A program made the translations under genes and the position numbers. A DNA stretch of 64,000 nt, taken from positions 62,001 through 126,000 of the forward strand of contig NZ_JAHGUP010000025.1 of NCBI RefSeq assembly GCF_001989995.2. The letters run 5' to 3'. Source of the DNA: Vibrio anguillarum. Lineage in GTDB: Bacteria > Pseudomonadota > Gammaproteobacteria > Enterobacterales > Vibrionaceae. Positions 18,514 to 27,930 of this stretch are shown here, piece after piece. Position 1 is the first letter of the stretch. Every line of letters begins with the position of its first letter. Under the pieces are notes generated by a model. The model was not told where the DNA came from. It did no database searches and saw nothing but the letters and a program-made list of their open reading frames with translations.

Positions 18514-18975
18514 ATGAAGAATAAACTTAATATTGGTGACCTGCTTTATCGTTCAAAGCTGCTGGTGGAGCATGCCGGAATCTACTTAGGCAAAGGGAAA
18601 GTACTTCACAACTCTCCAAGCGGTAATGTAGAGATATGTGCTTTAGAAGAGTACGCAAATGGCAAACTAGTGAAAGTCGTCTTAAGCCATTTAAGTGAAG
18701 ACAAGAAAAACAAACTGTTTAATCAAGCAGAACAATTGATCAAGAAAGCTAGAAAATATAGGGTGTTAGATAATAACTGTGAGCATTTAGCCTCCACAGT
18801 TCTACACGACAAACCATCCAGTGAGCAGTTACAAGGAGCGAGCCTTGGTGCTGTTGCAGGTTTGCTTTTGGCTCACTGCAACCAATCGAAGAACTCTTTG
18901 CTGTACATATTAGCTGGCGGCCTTATAGGGTGTATGGCTGTCAATGCAGCTCGTAAATACGATTGTGTGGTGTAA
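18514..18975 (+). CDS. LRAT-domain (permuted NlpC/P60) protein with C-terminal membrane segments
   Basis: A 153-residue protein of the LRAT/H-rev107 fold, a circularly permuted papain-like hydrolase or acyltransferase. The catalytic His is in VEHAGIYLG (about residue 20) and the Cys in NNCEHLA (about residue 90); both diagnostic motifs are intact. Two hydrophobic segments follow (GASLGAVAGLLLAH and ILAGGLIGCMAVNAA), so it is probably membrane-bound. LRAT-fold enzymes act on lipids or acyl chains. It is divergent from the XRE gene and has a strong AAAAGGA ribosome site. Substrate unknown. Confidence 0.75.
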   Translation: MKNKLNIGDLLYRSKLLVEHAGIYLGKGKVLHNSPSGNVEICALEEYANGKLVKVVLSHLSEDKKNKLFNQAEQLIKKARKYRVLDNNCEHLASTVLHDKPSSEQLQGASLGAVAGLLLAHCNQSKNSLLYILAGGLIGCMAVNAARKYDCVV

Positions 18976-18979
18976 AAAA

Positions 18980-19014
18980 GAAAGGGGTGGGAGGCACAAA
19001 ACCCCACTCTTTTC
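18980..19014. terminator. Terminator between LRAT gene and helicase operon
   Basis: A 12-bp stem with two G-U pairs, GAAAGGGGTGGG (18980-18991) with CCCACTCTTTTC (19003-19014), is flanked by A and T runs between two convergent genes. Confidence 0.55.
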
Positions 19015-19088
19015 CTAACCACTTAACAGTGATCATCTATATAACCGCGTTTTCAGGCCAGTAGACCTGATTGAATCTGCCTTACTAA

Positions 19089-21059
19089 TCAATATAATGA
19101 AGCACCAGAAACCTCTACATGTTCATGTACCCGTTCAGGCAGTTTCTCGGTACTAAATAAGGCCAGTCGTTGCCCGGCTCGAGTCATTGATACATAAAGT
19201 TTTCTAAGGGATTCTTGTTGAGCGATCTCTCTTTCAGTATCATCTAAATCAATGTTTTTAGCTTGATTCATCAACTCACCAACCCCAAGAACGAATGTCA
19301 CTCCTGATTCCATTCCTGTACAACTGTTAATACTCATAAGACGGATTTTCCCACCGATATTATCTTTAATGTCTTTCCAGTCATTGTAATTAACCACGGT
19401 TCCTTTACCTAGAGTGTTCTCAATATCACTTTTAAGGCTCCAAGGACTATAGCTACCACTGCAAAGCACCATGACTTGCTGAAGAGGTATATCGTCGGAT
19501 CTACAACATTCACTTAACTCATTTAAAAAACGTGTCTTTTCATCTTGAAGAGTATGACTATAGATTAACTGAGGTTTGACCCCTCTCTCCATTCTTTCTA
19601 AATCCGGCTTTACGAAATCATCAGTGTCATCTTCAATACCTTCGATCAATGCATTCGCAGCAATCATAATTTCATAAGTGGTGCGATATGAATAATTGAG
19701 CAGTTTTGTTCGCCCTCGAACATTGAAACCAACACTTTTCCAGCTCAATCGGCTCTTTAGAAAGCCTTGGTTAGGGTCTGCACACAGAAATATTGCACCG
19801 TTTGAAATTAACGACATCTTAACTAGCTGGAGCCAAGAAGGCGCAAAGAACTGAGCCTCATCGACCAAAATATGATCAAACTTTTCCAACACAGAGGTAT
19901 CTTCGAGTAAAGCTAAGTCCTTAATATAAAGGCTTGGTAAATATCCTTTAGGACTAGACATTGTCTGAACTACCATCTCGTAGAGTTTCCAAATATGCAC
20001 ACGCTGCGACTTCTGAAGAGCAAAGCCTCTGCCTTGACGTTCATACTCTAAATATTCATTCTCATCTTTTATCAGATATTCATTGATGTACTCTAACTCA
20101 GACCAGATCTGTCCATCAGTTAACTTCAACTGAGTGTAGCTCTCATTGGTATCACAAAGGATTTGGGAACGAAGGGGTTCTATATCTTTGTCGCCAAATA
20201 ATGGAGTGAGCCTCCAATTGTTAGCAACTTTCTTCTGTTGATTGAGAGCAAATTGATGAAATGTCTCGATCTTCAGGTTCGAAGGGGCTCCACCTAACCA
20301 CTCTTCAAATTTATGCTTAATATCTGAAGTGACCGGCTTGTTATGAATAACAAGTAATGCTTTTTTATCGGGGTGCTTCTTACAAAATGCTATAGCACGA
20401 TTTATCAGGATCAATGTTTTCCCACTACCAGCAACCCCATTAATGAGCCTTACAGAGAAATCATCTTGACTTTCTTCGCTTACGTCTGCTTGTTCAAGCA
20501 TGTCAAAACGAGTTGCCAATTCTTGATCATAATCTAAGAAAAACTGTTGCAGACTAGCTTTATTATCTACTCTTGAAACGCTCTTCCTGGTCGTACATTG
20601 AGAATGGATTGCTGACTCAGGGAAAAGTGTCTTTTTTACCCAGTAGTACTGTTCAAGCGAAGACTCTGTCAAAAGGTCGACAATATTCTTCTCACCGTCT
20701 ATGTAAAAGCCCTTTTGATCGTGGATATGGATGAATCTGTCAGCCTGTTCTTCATTTGTTGCCTTGTGTTTCAAATCCTCCTCAACTACGGCAAGATACT
20801 TGATTGGTTGATATCCCTTAGAAAGTAAATCTGAATTGAAGCGCCTCCATTTAGCAAGCTCAGTTTCATTTGGCCGCTTTTCGTGCCAACCAATCATCAA
20901 CCAACTTTTACAAGGTCCTTCCAATACGATTGGTGCAATTTTTGATTCATCCAGTAATGGTTCTCGGACAATGAATTCGTCTGACAATCTACTGAGAACT
21001 TTTTTAAAATGCCTTCTAACTTTACGATCTAAGCCCGTAATTGATTCCATCTGTGCCAT
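19089..21059 (-). CDS. SF1 (UvrD/Rep-like) helicase with N-terminal extension
   Basis: A 656-residue ATPase. An N-terminal region of about 200 residues without recognised motif precedes an SF1A helicase core: Walker A GVAGSGKT (about 210), Walker B LVDEAQFF (about 395), YSYRTT (motif IV region), and LYVSMTRAGQRL (motif VI) near the end. The N-terminal region could be a nuclease-like domain (NERD-type), but I see no clear catalytic set. It starts 8 bp after the Upf1-like helicase stop, so the two are one operon. Likely accessory DNA or RNA unwinding in defence. Confidence 0.7.
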   Translation of the reverse strand: MAQMESITGLDRKVRRHFKKVLSRLSDEFIVREPLLDESKIAPIVLEGPCKSWLMIGWHEKRPNETELAKWRRFNSDLLSKGYQPIKYLAVVEEDLKHKATNEEQADRFIHIHDQKGFYIDGEKNIVDLLTESSLEQYYWVKKTLFPESAIHSQCTTRKSVSRVDNKASLQQFFLDYDQELATRFDMLEQADVSEESQDDFSVRLINGVAGSGKTLILINRAIAFCKKHPDKKALLVIHNKPVTSDIKHKFEEWLGGAPSNLKIETFHQFALNQQKKVANNWRLTPLFGDKDIEPLRSQILCDTNESYTQLKLTDGQIWSELEYINEYLIKDENEYLEYERQGRGFALQKSQRVHIWKLYEMVVQTMSSPKGYLPSLYIKDLALLEDTSVLEKFDHILVDEAQFFAPSWLQLVKMSLISNGAIFLCADPNQGFLKSRLSWKSVGFNVRGRTKLLNYSYRTTYEIMIAANALIEGIEDDTDDFVKPDLERMERGVKPQLIYSHTLQDEKTRFLNELSECCRSDDIPLQQVMVLCSGSYSPWSLKSDIENTLGKGTVVNYNDWKDIKDNIGGKIRLMSINSCTGMESGVTFVLGVGELMNQAKNIDLDDTEREIAQQESLRKLYVSMTRAGQRLALFSTEKLPERVHEHVEVSGASLY

Positions 21060-21067
21060 AACATTTC

Positions 21068-22798
21068 CTATTTATTATATTTATATCCTGAGTTAATCAA
21101 AGAACGATATTCTTCAACTCTTTTGAGCAAGCTCTCGTCATTTGACTCTTGGAGAAAAGAACTAGAGATCTCAGGGCCAACTAATATCAGCTTTGTTTGT
21201 GGACGAGTGATCGCTACATTTAAGCGTTCAGCTTGAAAAAAGAACTCAGCGATAGCACTTATATACTGAGGATCTGTAGAACAAAGAGAAATAATGATCA
21301 TTTCCCTTTCTTGCCCCTGCATTCTTTCAACTGTATCAGTAACAATAGTCTCCGACGAAAAAATACCTTTCCTATATGCTAGTCGAGATTTCAGAGCTTT
21401 AGCGTGGCTCCTAAAAGGCGTTACTACACCTATATCACTAGCACTCAGCCCTGATTCAATTGCAGTTTCAATAAGATCAACTACAAGTTCAGCTTCAAGC
21501 CTATTAACATTTCGTGCATTTATTGCAGGAGACTTAATAAATACAAAAGGAGATTCAGCAGATAAGACTTCAGCATACTTTTGAGGCTGATTAGGCAGAT
21601 TGAAAGTGCGTGTAGCATTGGGGCCAGCTGAGACTAAACGCCCAGAATAATAAATTTGACTAGGCCAGCTAGATAGAGCGTGACACATACGATATGTTTG
21701 GCTAAGCATCACTGAAACATTAGGGTTACCAGATATCATCCGCGAAAAGATGGAGCAGTCATCAAGAACAGAGGCCGAAAGTACTACTGGAGGTAATTGC
21801 TTGTGGTCACCAACAAATATAAATCGCTTCGCCTTTCTCATTGCCATAATTGCTAATGGAAGAGTGATTTGACTTGCTTCATCGAAAATGACTGTATCGA
21901 AGTCATATTGCTCTAACCTTGCACTACACGTTGCAAAAGGAGTAGCTCCAATTACGTACCCAGAATCCGGTTTGTTCTCCCAATCATCGCCATATTCAAA
22001 ATGCTTAACACTTTTATCAAGGCCCTTAGTACAACCTCTTGCTCCAACTTTGATCACTGGAACGTTTTCACCAGCGATTTTATTAAGCGCATTGTTTATT
22101 GCCATGTGAGTATGTGACGTCATAAATACTCGTTGACCTTGCTCTACCAATAACTTTGTAATCAAACTGATTACTTTCGTTTTTCCGGTTCCGGGAGGCC
22201 CTTGTATACAAGCTAGGTACTTAGCGGAAACAGCTTTACCTACAGCATCCGCTTGGTGCTCATTTAAACCACACTCTTCGGCAAAGTCAGCGGCTTCATC
22301 GTAATCATCTTCAAAAATAAAGCCTGTGTCCAACTTACCTGCCAGCAACGGTAGTACTATTTCTCTACCTCGCTTGGACTCAGCTATTTCATCCAATGCT
22401 TTATCATAAAATGGTTTTAGATCCATTGTGTCTGGATCAGCATAACAACCGGAAATAATCTCCTGAAGATTCTCATCATCTATTTGATGAACTCGAACCA
22501 ACCACTCATCTTCATTTTCCGCTTCGATAGTACCTTGCTGTACATGCCTCTTTTTGCTTGGCTCACCCAAATGAAGACATATCATGTCCCCTTCACGAAA
22601 TCTCGACTCGTTTTGGCCCAAAGTAACAAGCAGGTGATTTTGACCTTCTTTTCGGACATAACGAATTTGTTGAGACTCACCTTTTGTAAGTTTTTGGGTG
22701 AGCGGTTTCTCCCAGACTTCATACAGCTTTTCATAGTTTGCTCTATGTTCATCTTCAACAAACTTTCTTAACTCAGTTAGAACACGTCGTAATTCCAT
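21068..22798 (-). CDS. SF1B (Upf1/Dna2-like) helicase
   Basis: A 576-residue helicase of the AAA_11/AAA_12 type. A helical start and an OB-like region (about 45-130) are followed by Walker A GPPGTGKT (about 200), VIFDEASQ (Walker B), GDHKQLPP (motif III), SQTYRM, RMQGQERE and the closing RLNVAITR motif. All helicase motifs are intact. It is the first gene of a two-helicase operon, with about 330 bp before the next minus-strand gene upstream. Stand-alone short members occur in several defence loci; the substrate cannot be read from sequence. Confidence 0.78.
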   Translation of the reverse strand: MELRRVLTELRKFVEDEHRANYEKLYEVWEKPLTQKLTKGESQQIRYVRKEGQNHLLVTLGQNESRFREGDMICLHLGEPSKKRHVQQGTIEAENEDEWLVRVHQIDDENLQEIISGCYADPDTMDLKPFYDKALDEIAESKRGREIVLPLLAGKLDTGFIFEDDYDEAADFAEECGLNEHQADAVGKAVSAKYLACIQGPPGTGKTKVISLITKLLVEQGQRVFMTSHTHMAINNALNKIAGENVPVIKVGARGCTKGLDKSVKHFEYGDDWENKPDSGYVIGATPFATCSARLEQYDFDTVIFDEASQITLPLAIMAMRKAKRFIFVGDHKQLPPVVLSASVLDDCSIFSRMISGNPNVSVMLSQTYRMCHALSSWPSQIYYSGRLVSAGPNATRTFNLPNQPQKYAEVLSAESPFVFIKSPAINARNVNRLEAELVVDLIETAIESGLSASDIGVVTPFRSHAKALKSRLAYRKGIFSSETIVTDTVERMQGQEREMIIISLCSTDPQYISAIAEFFFQAERLNVAITRPQTKLILVGPEISSSFLQESNDESLLKRVEEYRSLINSGYKYNK

Positions 22799-23125
22799 TT
22801 GTTTAACTCAAAAATGATTTAAACCAAACCTTTCATCCGAAAGGCGAATAAAATCAATAGCAACAACAGGTTAAGAACAACATTACATACGGAGCTTTCA
22901 TAACGTCAAACAGAGTAGTACGAAAGTGTTATGTGAAACAGGTTTAAACAAGTCATCGAAGGTATAACCTGATTTTACAAATATACCTAAGGCAGCTACT
23001 AGCTTATTCTAAGGGCCTACCGTTCAACTTGACGGAGCCATAAGCATTGCTCCTCCTACATATCCCCCCCACTCCTTAACTTGTTTGTATGACTAAACGA
23101 ACACCCAAACAACGCGCGATAAAAA
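22799..23125. other. Intergenic region upstream of helicase operon
   Basis: I see no coding sequence here. It contains one perfect inverted repeat, CCTTTC-ATCC-GAAAGG (22829-22844), 31 bp upstream of the helicase start, which could be an operator or a leader hairpin. The minus-strand promoter of the helicase pair presumably lies here, but no convincing -35/-10 pair stands out. Confidence 0.4.
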
Positions 23126-23536
23126 TCACATAACTTGCATACCACATTGTTTCAAGTATTCGAACGTTTCTTGGTCATCACACTTTATGACCAAACCACT
23201 GCGCCCGCGACTGAGCAATACTCTGTAACTACCCTCCGTGTAATGCTTGTACTGACGCCGATCTTCAACTACCAGCTTTCCATTCCTAAAGACCATGTCC
23301 TGCCCCCAGTTAAACAAAGCAAGTGATAGTTCTAACCCCTGACAACTAAACTCAGTACATGCCGCATCAAATTGGCAACGATCGTCATAAATAAACTTGA
23401 TGTGGTTCGAGACAATCACCAAAGTATTAGTTTTGTGCGCGCGGCGCATCCCACCTTGTGGGCTACAACCGAATAGTTCGCAGAGCTCGGTGTTATTGAT
23501 CTTTGTGTCAGCTTTAAGAGCGTTAAATTTATACAC
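23126..23536 (-). CDS. Small protein coupled to the CoiA-like nuclease gene; ScoMcrA-head-like
   Basis: A 136-residue protein starting with GTG inside the end of the upstream 680-residue gene (8-bp overlap). The region CELFGCSPQGGMRRAHKTNTLVIVSNH...IYDD resembles the N-terminal head domain seen in ScoMcrA-type restriction enzymes that recognise modified DNA, but only that segment, and no nuclease domain follows. The C-terminal half (QYKHYTEGSYRVLLSRGRSG) is not recognised. If the similarity is real, the protein would be a stand-alone DNA-recognition partner. Low certainty. Confidence 0.4.
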   Translation of the reverse strand: MYKFNALKADTKINNTELCELFGCSPQGGMRRAHKTNTLVIVSNHIKFIYDDRCQFDAACTEFSCQGLELSLALFNWGQDMVFRNGKLVVEDRRQYKHYTEGSYRVLLSRGRSGLVIKCDDQETFEYLKQCGMQVM

Positions 23537-25562
23537 GGCCTATCTTACTTTCGTCGTAGTCTTGCTCTAACAGATATTTCCTTAGTTCAACTGCTTTCTC
23601 AGCAGAAACTGGTTGACCGAAGAGAAATCCACCTTGATCAAGCCAGTCCCAAAACGCCAGCAATTTGCCGAGCCTAATTCTATCGACTCTCTCGTAAGAC
23701 CTTTCAAAAGCAGCTTTGTAGAGCTCATCTACCTGGATAGCCAGGCTCCCTACAAAGTTGTTTAACGCATCTTCAACCCAATCTTGTTCATGTCCTTGAA
23801 GTTCTGATGGCTCCTCAATGCAAAGGAGGTCTCCCGCTTGAAGAAAAGTATCGAAATAGCTATATTCCGAATCCCAGCCCTCCATTAATACCTTCCAATT
23901 CCTGTTCAAAAACTGCTCTTTAGTTCGGCGTTTAATCTCGTCTAATTTGTCTTTTAGCTCTTGAGTTTCTTGCGGTGATTTATGAAGAGAATATGCTGAA
24001 AGTTGATGTGACATATTGATACCCAATGAACTTTGAGTCTCGAACAGTTGCATGCGTTTCTCGAGTGGATAGCTGAGAAGATCATTAGTGATGCTCCATA
24101 TGGCCAATGGCTTCGGTAGATCTTTGGCAAGTGAAGTTGTTTGGGCACCAATTTTTTCCAAAAGAACGTTCAAATAACGCTGCCAGATGGGAGAAGACAA
24201 ATCACTAGATATAACTTTCCAATAATTGCTTATAACATCTGCTAGGTGGTATCTGAGATCTGTTAACTCTGGAACTGTTACACCTTGATTAAGGACTCTT
24301 CGGACATAAACTATTTGGTGGTGTAATCCTCTAAGCTCCTTGGCATGGTCTATACGCTCAGCTTTCCTTTGTCGCTCTTCAAGCCTAGTACATTCTCGGG
24401 CGATTGCTTGGCGAGCTAATTCAAGTAGGGAGCTTCGTTCATCATACTCCTGCAATACATAATCAAAGCATTCATTTATCTCATCTGATAAATGCGTAAG
24501 TGCTAACAAAGAAAGCTCACCCTTTTCTCCACGAGAAACAATCTGATCAAGCACTTGATAGATTCGTTTTACTGCCTGTTGAGACTCTCGTTGAGCCTTT
24601 TCCTCTAGAGCCACTGACAGTTCTTGTTGCTTTCCATACAAAGCAGATTTTGTATTTATTGCATATGGCAGCCTTTCTGGAGACAACATTAAATCACTCA
24701 ATGCCACCATTTGGCGCCCATAGCTCATCTCTAAGAAAAGCTCTGTTAATTTAAGATCAAACTCGGGGAAATGTACTTCGAAGCAGAACTCTCTGCTCTC
24801 TTGGCTTTTATCTAACGCCTCTTGGGAGAAAACAAACGCATTACATTGAATGTCTCTCACTTTGCTCTCAAACTCAGCAAAACTTTTGGGGTGAGCCTCT
24901 AAGGCAGTACCATACATAATGTAATAGAAAATAGAATCGCTTCGACCTTCACTGAACAACCAAATCAGATTAACCTTTTCCCCTAAAAAGAACTGCTCGC
25001 GAGCATGAATTATTTCTGGGTCTAACCAACCTTGAATCAACTCTATCGCAAATCGATTACCATTGGTGTCTTCAAAGTAAATATCAGGTTTTCGCCATTT
25101 ATTGGAAGTGCCTTTTTCTGCAAAGACAAACTTTTCCACTTGGACAGATTTGCGCTTTATTTTGCCTGACTCCCTCAATATGCCGGCAATGAAGTGTTTT
25201 GTACGAAAGTGCCATTGCGTTTCATGCACGTCAGTTTCAGAGAATACAAAGTCCCCTTTGTAATCACTATGAAATGGACAATCAACCTCATCTAACTCTG
25301 GGATATGCTTGTGATAGAAAGCAGCTCTGCTAGTCGCGCTTCGCGCTCGATATCTTACAGGTAGGCCACAATAACCACATTGAATAAAATCTTCACCTTC
25401 AGCACCGTGAACTACAATTTTCTTTTTTATCAATGAGGTACGCACTTCATCAGGTACCGAACCATAAAGTCCCAAATAATCAATAGCTAATATTGGGCCT
25501 TGGATACCTTTAATCTCAAGTTCCCACAAACTATGTTTGTTTTCGCTGTTAATGTAATTCAT
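23529..25562 (-). CDS. CoiA-like nuclease with zinc finger and long helical tail
   Basis: About 677 residues. The N-terminal third has a zinc-finger-like cluster (CGYCGLPV...YHK...CPFH, about 65-100), then HxxxK in WHFRTKHFIAG and a PD-(D/E)xK-type core PDIYFED...FAIELIQ (about 160-180), the layout of competence protein CoiA-like nucleases. The rest is largely helical with no recognised domain. I prefer the ATG at 25562 over the GTG at 25571. It is divergent from a WYL regulator and coupled to the small gene downstream. A DNA-targeting effector in defence is the best guess. Confidence 0.62.
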   Translation of the reverse strand: MNYINSENKHSLWELEIKGIQGPILAIDYLGLYGSVPDEVRTSLIKKKIVVHGAEGEDFIQCGYCGLPVRYRARSATSRAAFYHKHIPELDEVDCPFHSDYKGDFVFSETDVHETQWHFRTKHFIAGILRESGKIKRKSVQVEKFVFAEKGTSNKWRKPDIYFEDTNGNRFAIELIQGWLDPEIIHAREQFFLGEKVNLIWLFSEGRSDSIFYYIMYGTALEAHPKSFAEFESKVRDIQCNAFVFSQEALDKSQESREFCFEVHFPEFDLKLTELFLEMSYGRQMVALSDLMLSPERLPYAINTKSALYGKQQELSVALEEKAQRESQQAVKRIYQVLDQIVSRGEKGELSLLALTHLSDEINECFDYVLQEYDERSSLLELARQAIARECTRLEERQRKAERIDHAKELRGLHHQIVYVRRVLNQGVTVPELTDLRYHLADVISNYWKVISSDLSSPIWQRYLNVLLEKIGAQTTSLAKDLPKPLAIWSITNDLLSYPLEKRMQLFETQSSLGINMSHQLSAYSLHKSPQETQELKDKLDEIKRRTKEQFLNRNWKVLMEGWDSEYSYFDTFLQAGDLLCIEEPSELQGHEQDWVEDALNNFVGSLAIQVDELYKAAFERSYERVDRIRLGKLLAFWDWLDQGGFLFGQPVSAEKAVELRKYLLEQDYDESKIGRV

Positions 25563-25604
25563 AAAGGCCACCCACCAATGCGTTACATTGTTTTGGTTAC
25601 TGTC

Positions 25605-25633
25605 TTGACGATTTTCAATTTACACAACAATAT
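25605..25633 (+). promoter_or_regulatory. Possible promoter of the WYL regulator
   Basis: TTGACG (25605-25610) lies in the 138-bp space between the divergent CoiA-like and WYL genes, with an AT-rich candidate -10 (CAATAT) 17 bp further on. The -10 is weak. The same space must carry the opposite promoter and any WYL operator. Confidence 0.3.
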
Positions 25634-25700
25634 GACTTCAATAGCGACAGGTAAACACTGAATACATGAACATGTCGAATAACTAGACAGGAATCTAACA

Positions 25701-26561
25701 ATGAGTGCATGGCCAATTCGATGGGATCTGCTGTTTCGATACCGAATGATTGAGATTATTGCTTTATGGGAAGGGCGTTTGACCACCAACCATCTGATCC
25801 AGAGCTTTGGTATCGGGCGTCAACAAGCTTCCAAAGACATCAATACTTATCTTGCGGAGATTTCACCTGGCAACTTGGTTTACGATAAGTACCTCAAAGG
25901 CTATAAACCCAGTGATAGCTTTAGCCCTAAACTCACCTCCGGCCATGCCGATGAATACTTGCATATTCTTTCGCGTAGTGAGGATATGACGGTCACTTTT
26001 AATGAGCTCGATATGGGCTTTGAACATTCCACTATGGTTCGCCCAGTAACACGCAATATTTCGCCACAAGTATTACGTCCTTTGGTGCAGGCGATACGAG
26101 AGAAAAAACGTGTCGATATTTGCTACACATCGCTAAAAGATGGTGAGCAATCTGAGCGCATTATTTCCCCGCATACTCTTGTTTGTACTCCACTACGCTG
26201 GCATGTACGTGCTTATTGTGAACAGGCTGGTGGCTATCGTGATTTTGTTTTAAGCCGCATACAAGGTATTCCCGATATCAACAATAATGCGATACACGGT
26301 AAACGTGACGATGAACTTTGGAATACCAAAGTGAACGTAGAGCTAATACCCGACCTTCGCCTAAATGAAAAACAACGCGCGGTGATAGAAAAAGATTATG
26401 CAATGAGTAATGGCGCTCTCAGCATAGAGACCAACGCGTCACTCATTCGCTATGTGCTTGATACCTATAACATCGATATCCATACTCAGAAATCTAACCC
26501 GCAAGGGCAACAACTGGTGCTTAGCAACTTTGAAGAACTTAAAACTTTTTTATTTAGCTAA
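25701..26561 (+). CDS. WYL-domain transcriptional regulator (CapW/BrxR-like)
   Basis: A 286-residue protein with an N-terminal winged helix-turn-helix (LTTNHLIQSFGIGRQQASKDINTYL, about 30-55), a middle WYL domain (PLRWHVRAYCEQAGGYRDFVLSRI, about 165-195) and a C-terminal WCX-like region. Size and order match CapW/BrxR, repressors of phage-defence operons that respond to a nucleic-acid-related signal through the WYL domain. It faces away from the CoiA-like operon across 138 bp, the usual place for such a repressor. The family call is firm; the target is inferred. Confidence 0.82.
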   Translation: MSAWPIRWDLLFRYRMIEIIALWEGRLTTNHLIQSFGIGRQQASKDINTYLAEISPGNLVYDKYLKGYKPSDSFSPKLTSGHADEYLHILSRSEDMTVTFNELDMGFEHSTMVRPVTRNISPQVLRPLVQAIREKKRVDICYTSLKDGEQSERIISPHTLVCTPLRWHVRAYCEQAGGYRDFVLSRIQGIPDINNNAIHGKRDDELWNTKVNVELIPDLRLNEKQRAVIEKDYAMSNGALSIETNASLIRYVLDTYNIDIHTQKSNPQGQQLVLSNFEELKTFLFS

Positions 26562-26638
26562 GTCTCTAGATTCACCGCGGTGGATTGTACTGCGCTGCTA
26601 CTTCTAGCAGCGCTATTAATATTAACCAAGCACATCAA

Positions 26639-26815
26639 TTAACGCCCTTGCAAACATCCTTCCATCTATTCATCAACTTCACTATCTACCCAAGCAATCC
26701 ATCTATCACCCAAGCTGACTGATTGCGGAAACTATCCCTAATTCATGTTGCGGTAAATCGCCGGACGGCTCAGTGCTGTCTTTTTCATTACTTCTTTTAG
26801 CTTTAAAAATCTCAT
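26639..26815 (-). pseudogene. alpA/vefA-type excisionase, broken by three stops
   Basis: Read on the minus strand from the ATG at 26815, the frame gives MRFLKLKEVMKKTALSRPAI then YRNMN, a stop, G, a stop, FPQSVSLGD...WIAWVDSEVDE, a stop and a short tail. It aligns end to end with the intact alpA at 51459-51635, which has lysine, acidic and tryptophan codons at the stop positions. No frameshift is present, only three nonsense changes, so loss is by point mutation. The AlpA family acts as regulators or excision factors of P4-like islands. Confidence 0.85.
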
Positions 26816-26916
26816 GGGACGTCCTCCTATATCTGTGGTCCTCATGGGATAAAGCGCTGGAGTAAAAAAGACGGCTATGTTTTAAGCCTTAGCGCGACAA
26901 GACTTAATCCAAAAAT

Positions 26917-26934
26917 ATTCAGGCATATGTCATC
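26917..26934. promoter_or_regulatory. Shared 18-bp alpA/radC motif, copy 1
   Basis: ATTCAGGCATATGTCATC lies between the divergent alpA remnant and radC. Near-identical copies occur at 51725-51742 and, inverted, at 56662-56679. The core is close to the palindrome GACATATGTC. Recurrence next to three alpA genes suggests an AlpA operator or a common promoter element. Confidence 0.55.
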
Positions 26935-26973
26935 AATGCGAATACCCATCATTGATTCCGACAGGAGCCTGAA

Positions 26974-27447
26974 ATGAATCCCAAAACGTCCGATTACCAA
27001 AAGCAGCAACGCTATCAGGAAAATGAAATCCTGGAGCATGCGGCTGAGATACTGGCAACACGCTACGTGCGTGGTGATGCCCTAACTAACCCTAATGCCA
27101 CCAAAGAGTATGTGCGCTGTAAACTGGGCAGCTATGAGCGTGAAGTGTTTGCTTTATTGTTACTGGATAACCAAAACCGACTGATTGAGTTTAAAGAGCT
27201 GTTTCATGGAACGGTGGATGCGGCCAGCGTTTACCCACGTGAAGTGGTGAAAGCGGTGTTAGAAGTGAATGCAGCAGCGGTGATATTTGCCCATAACCAT
27301 CCATCTGGAGACTCAACACCGTCTCAAGCCGATAGACGCATAACCGAAAGACTCAAGGACTCTTTAGCGCTGGTGGATGTTCGCGTACTTGACCATATCG
27401 TGACAGGCGATACCTGCACCTCGTTTGCTGAAAGGGGATGGCTATGA
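26974..27447 (+). CDS. radC: RadC-family JAB/MPN-domain protein, left copy
   Basis: A 157-residue short RadC with the metal-binding JAMM motif HNHPSGD...SQADRR near residue 110, lacking the N-terminal helix-hairpin-helix of chromosomal RadC. Such short forms are typical of integrative elements; biochemical role uncertain. The ATG follows AGGAG. It is highly similar to the copy at 51779-52255 and overlaps the DUF2787 gene (ATGA), so it heads a three-gene operon. Confidence 0.9.
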   Translation: MNPKTSDYQKQQRYQENEILEHAAEILATRYVRGDALTNPNATKEYVRCKLGSYEREVFALLLLDNQNRLIEFKELFHGTVDAASVYPREVVKAVLEVNAAAVIFAHNHPSGDSTPSQADRRITERLKDSLALVDVRVLDHIVTGDTCTSFAERGWL

Positions 27448-27881
27448 TTGAGCAACATTACGGTGAGCTTTCTATTGATGACGCTTTACATGCGTCATTG
27501 GAAGCACTGTTGAATAGATACACTCTCCCAGAGAACGCCGAGAGACTCGTGCTGAACTGCCGCCAAATGAGTTACTACCGACATCGACAAGGTTTGCACC
27601 CGATAGAGGTACAGTTTAAGCGAGAGTCAACCTCAAGCCCTTGGTTGGTGGTGTTCTTTGCCAGCTTCTCTTATCCCGATGACAACAGCACAACCGTGGA
27701 GCCTGAGCTGTACTTTCATCTGGCTAATCGCTGGTGCTATCAACCCGATGCGGGGAGCACCGATTTATCCCATCCAGAGGTACAAGAGCTACTCTCGGTA
27801 TGGATGAAAGCCTTTGCTCGCCACCTTTCTCGCAATGTCTTTGATGACGTGCAACTGACGATGGTCGGCACGTTCCAATAA
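27444..27881 (+). CDS. DUF2787-family protein, left copy 1
   Basis: About 145 residues. It carries the DUF2787 pattern: a conserved NCR...[16 protein letters not shown] segment and [22 protein letters not shown] motifs. The start ATG overlaps the radC stop. Function unknown; these proteins accompany alpA and radC in vibrio and enterobacterial islands. It pairs with the gene at 52252-52680 as a paralogue. Confidence 0.75.
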   Translation: MIEQHYGELSIDDALHASLEALLNRYTLPENAERLVLNCRQMSYYRHRQGLHPIEVQFKRESTSSPWLVVFFASFSYPDDNSTTVEPELYFHLANRWCYQPDAGSTDLSHPEVQELLSVWMKAFARHLSRNVFDDVQLTMVGTFQ

Positions 27882-27930
27882 TTCTCACTCTGTATTTCTT
27901 ATTTGAATCCTGAAACAAGGAGGGCTCACT

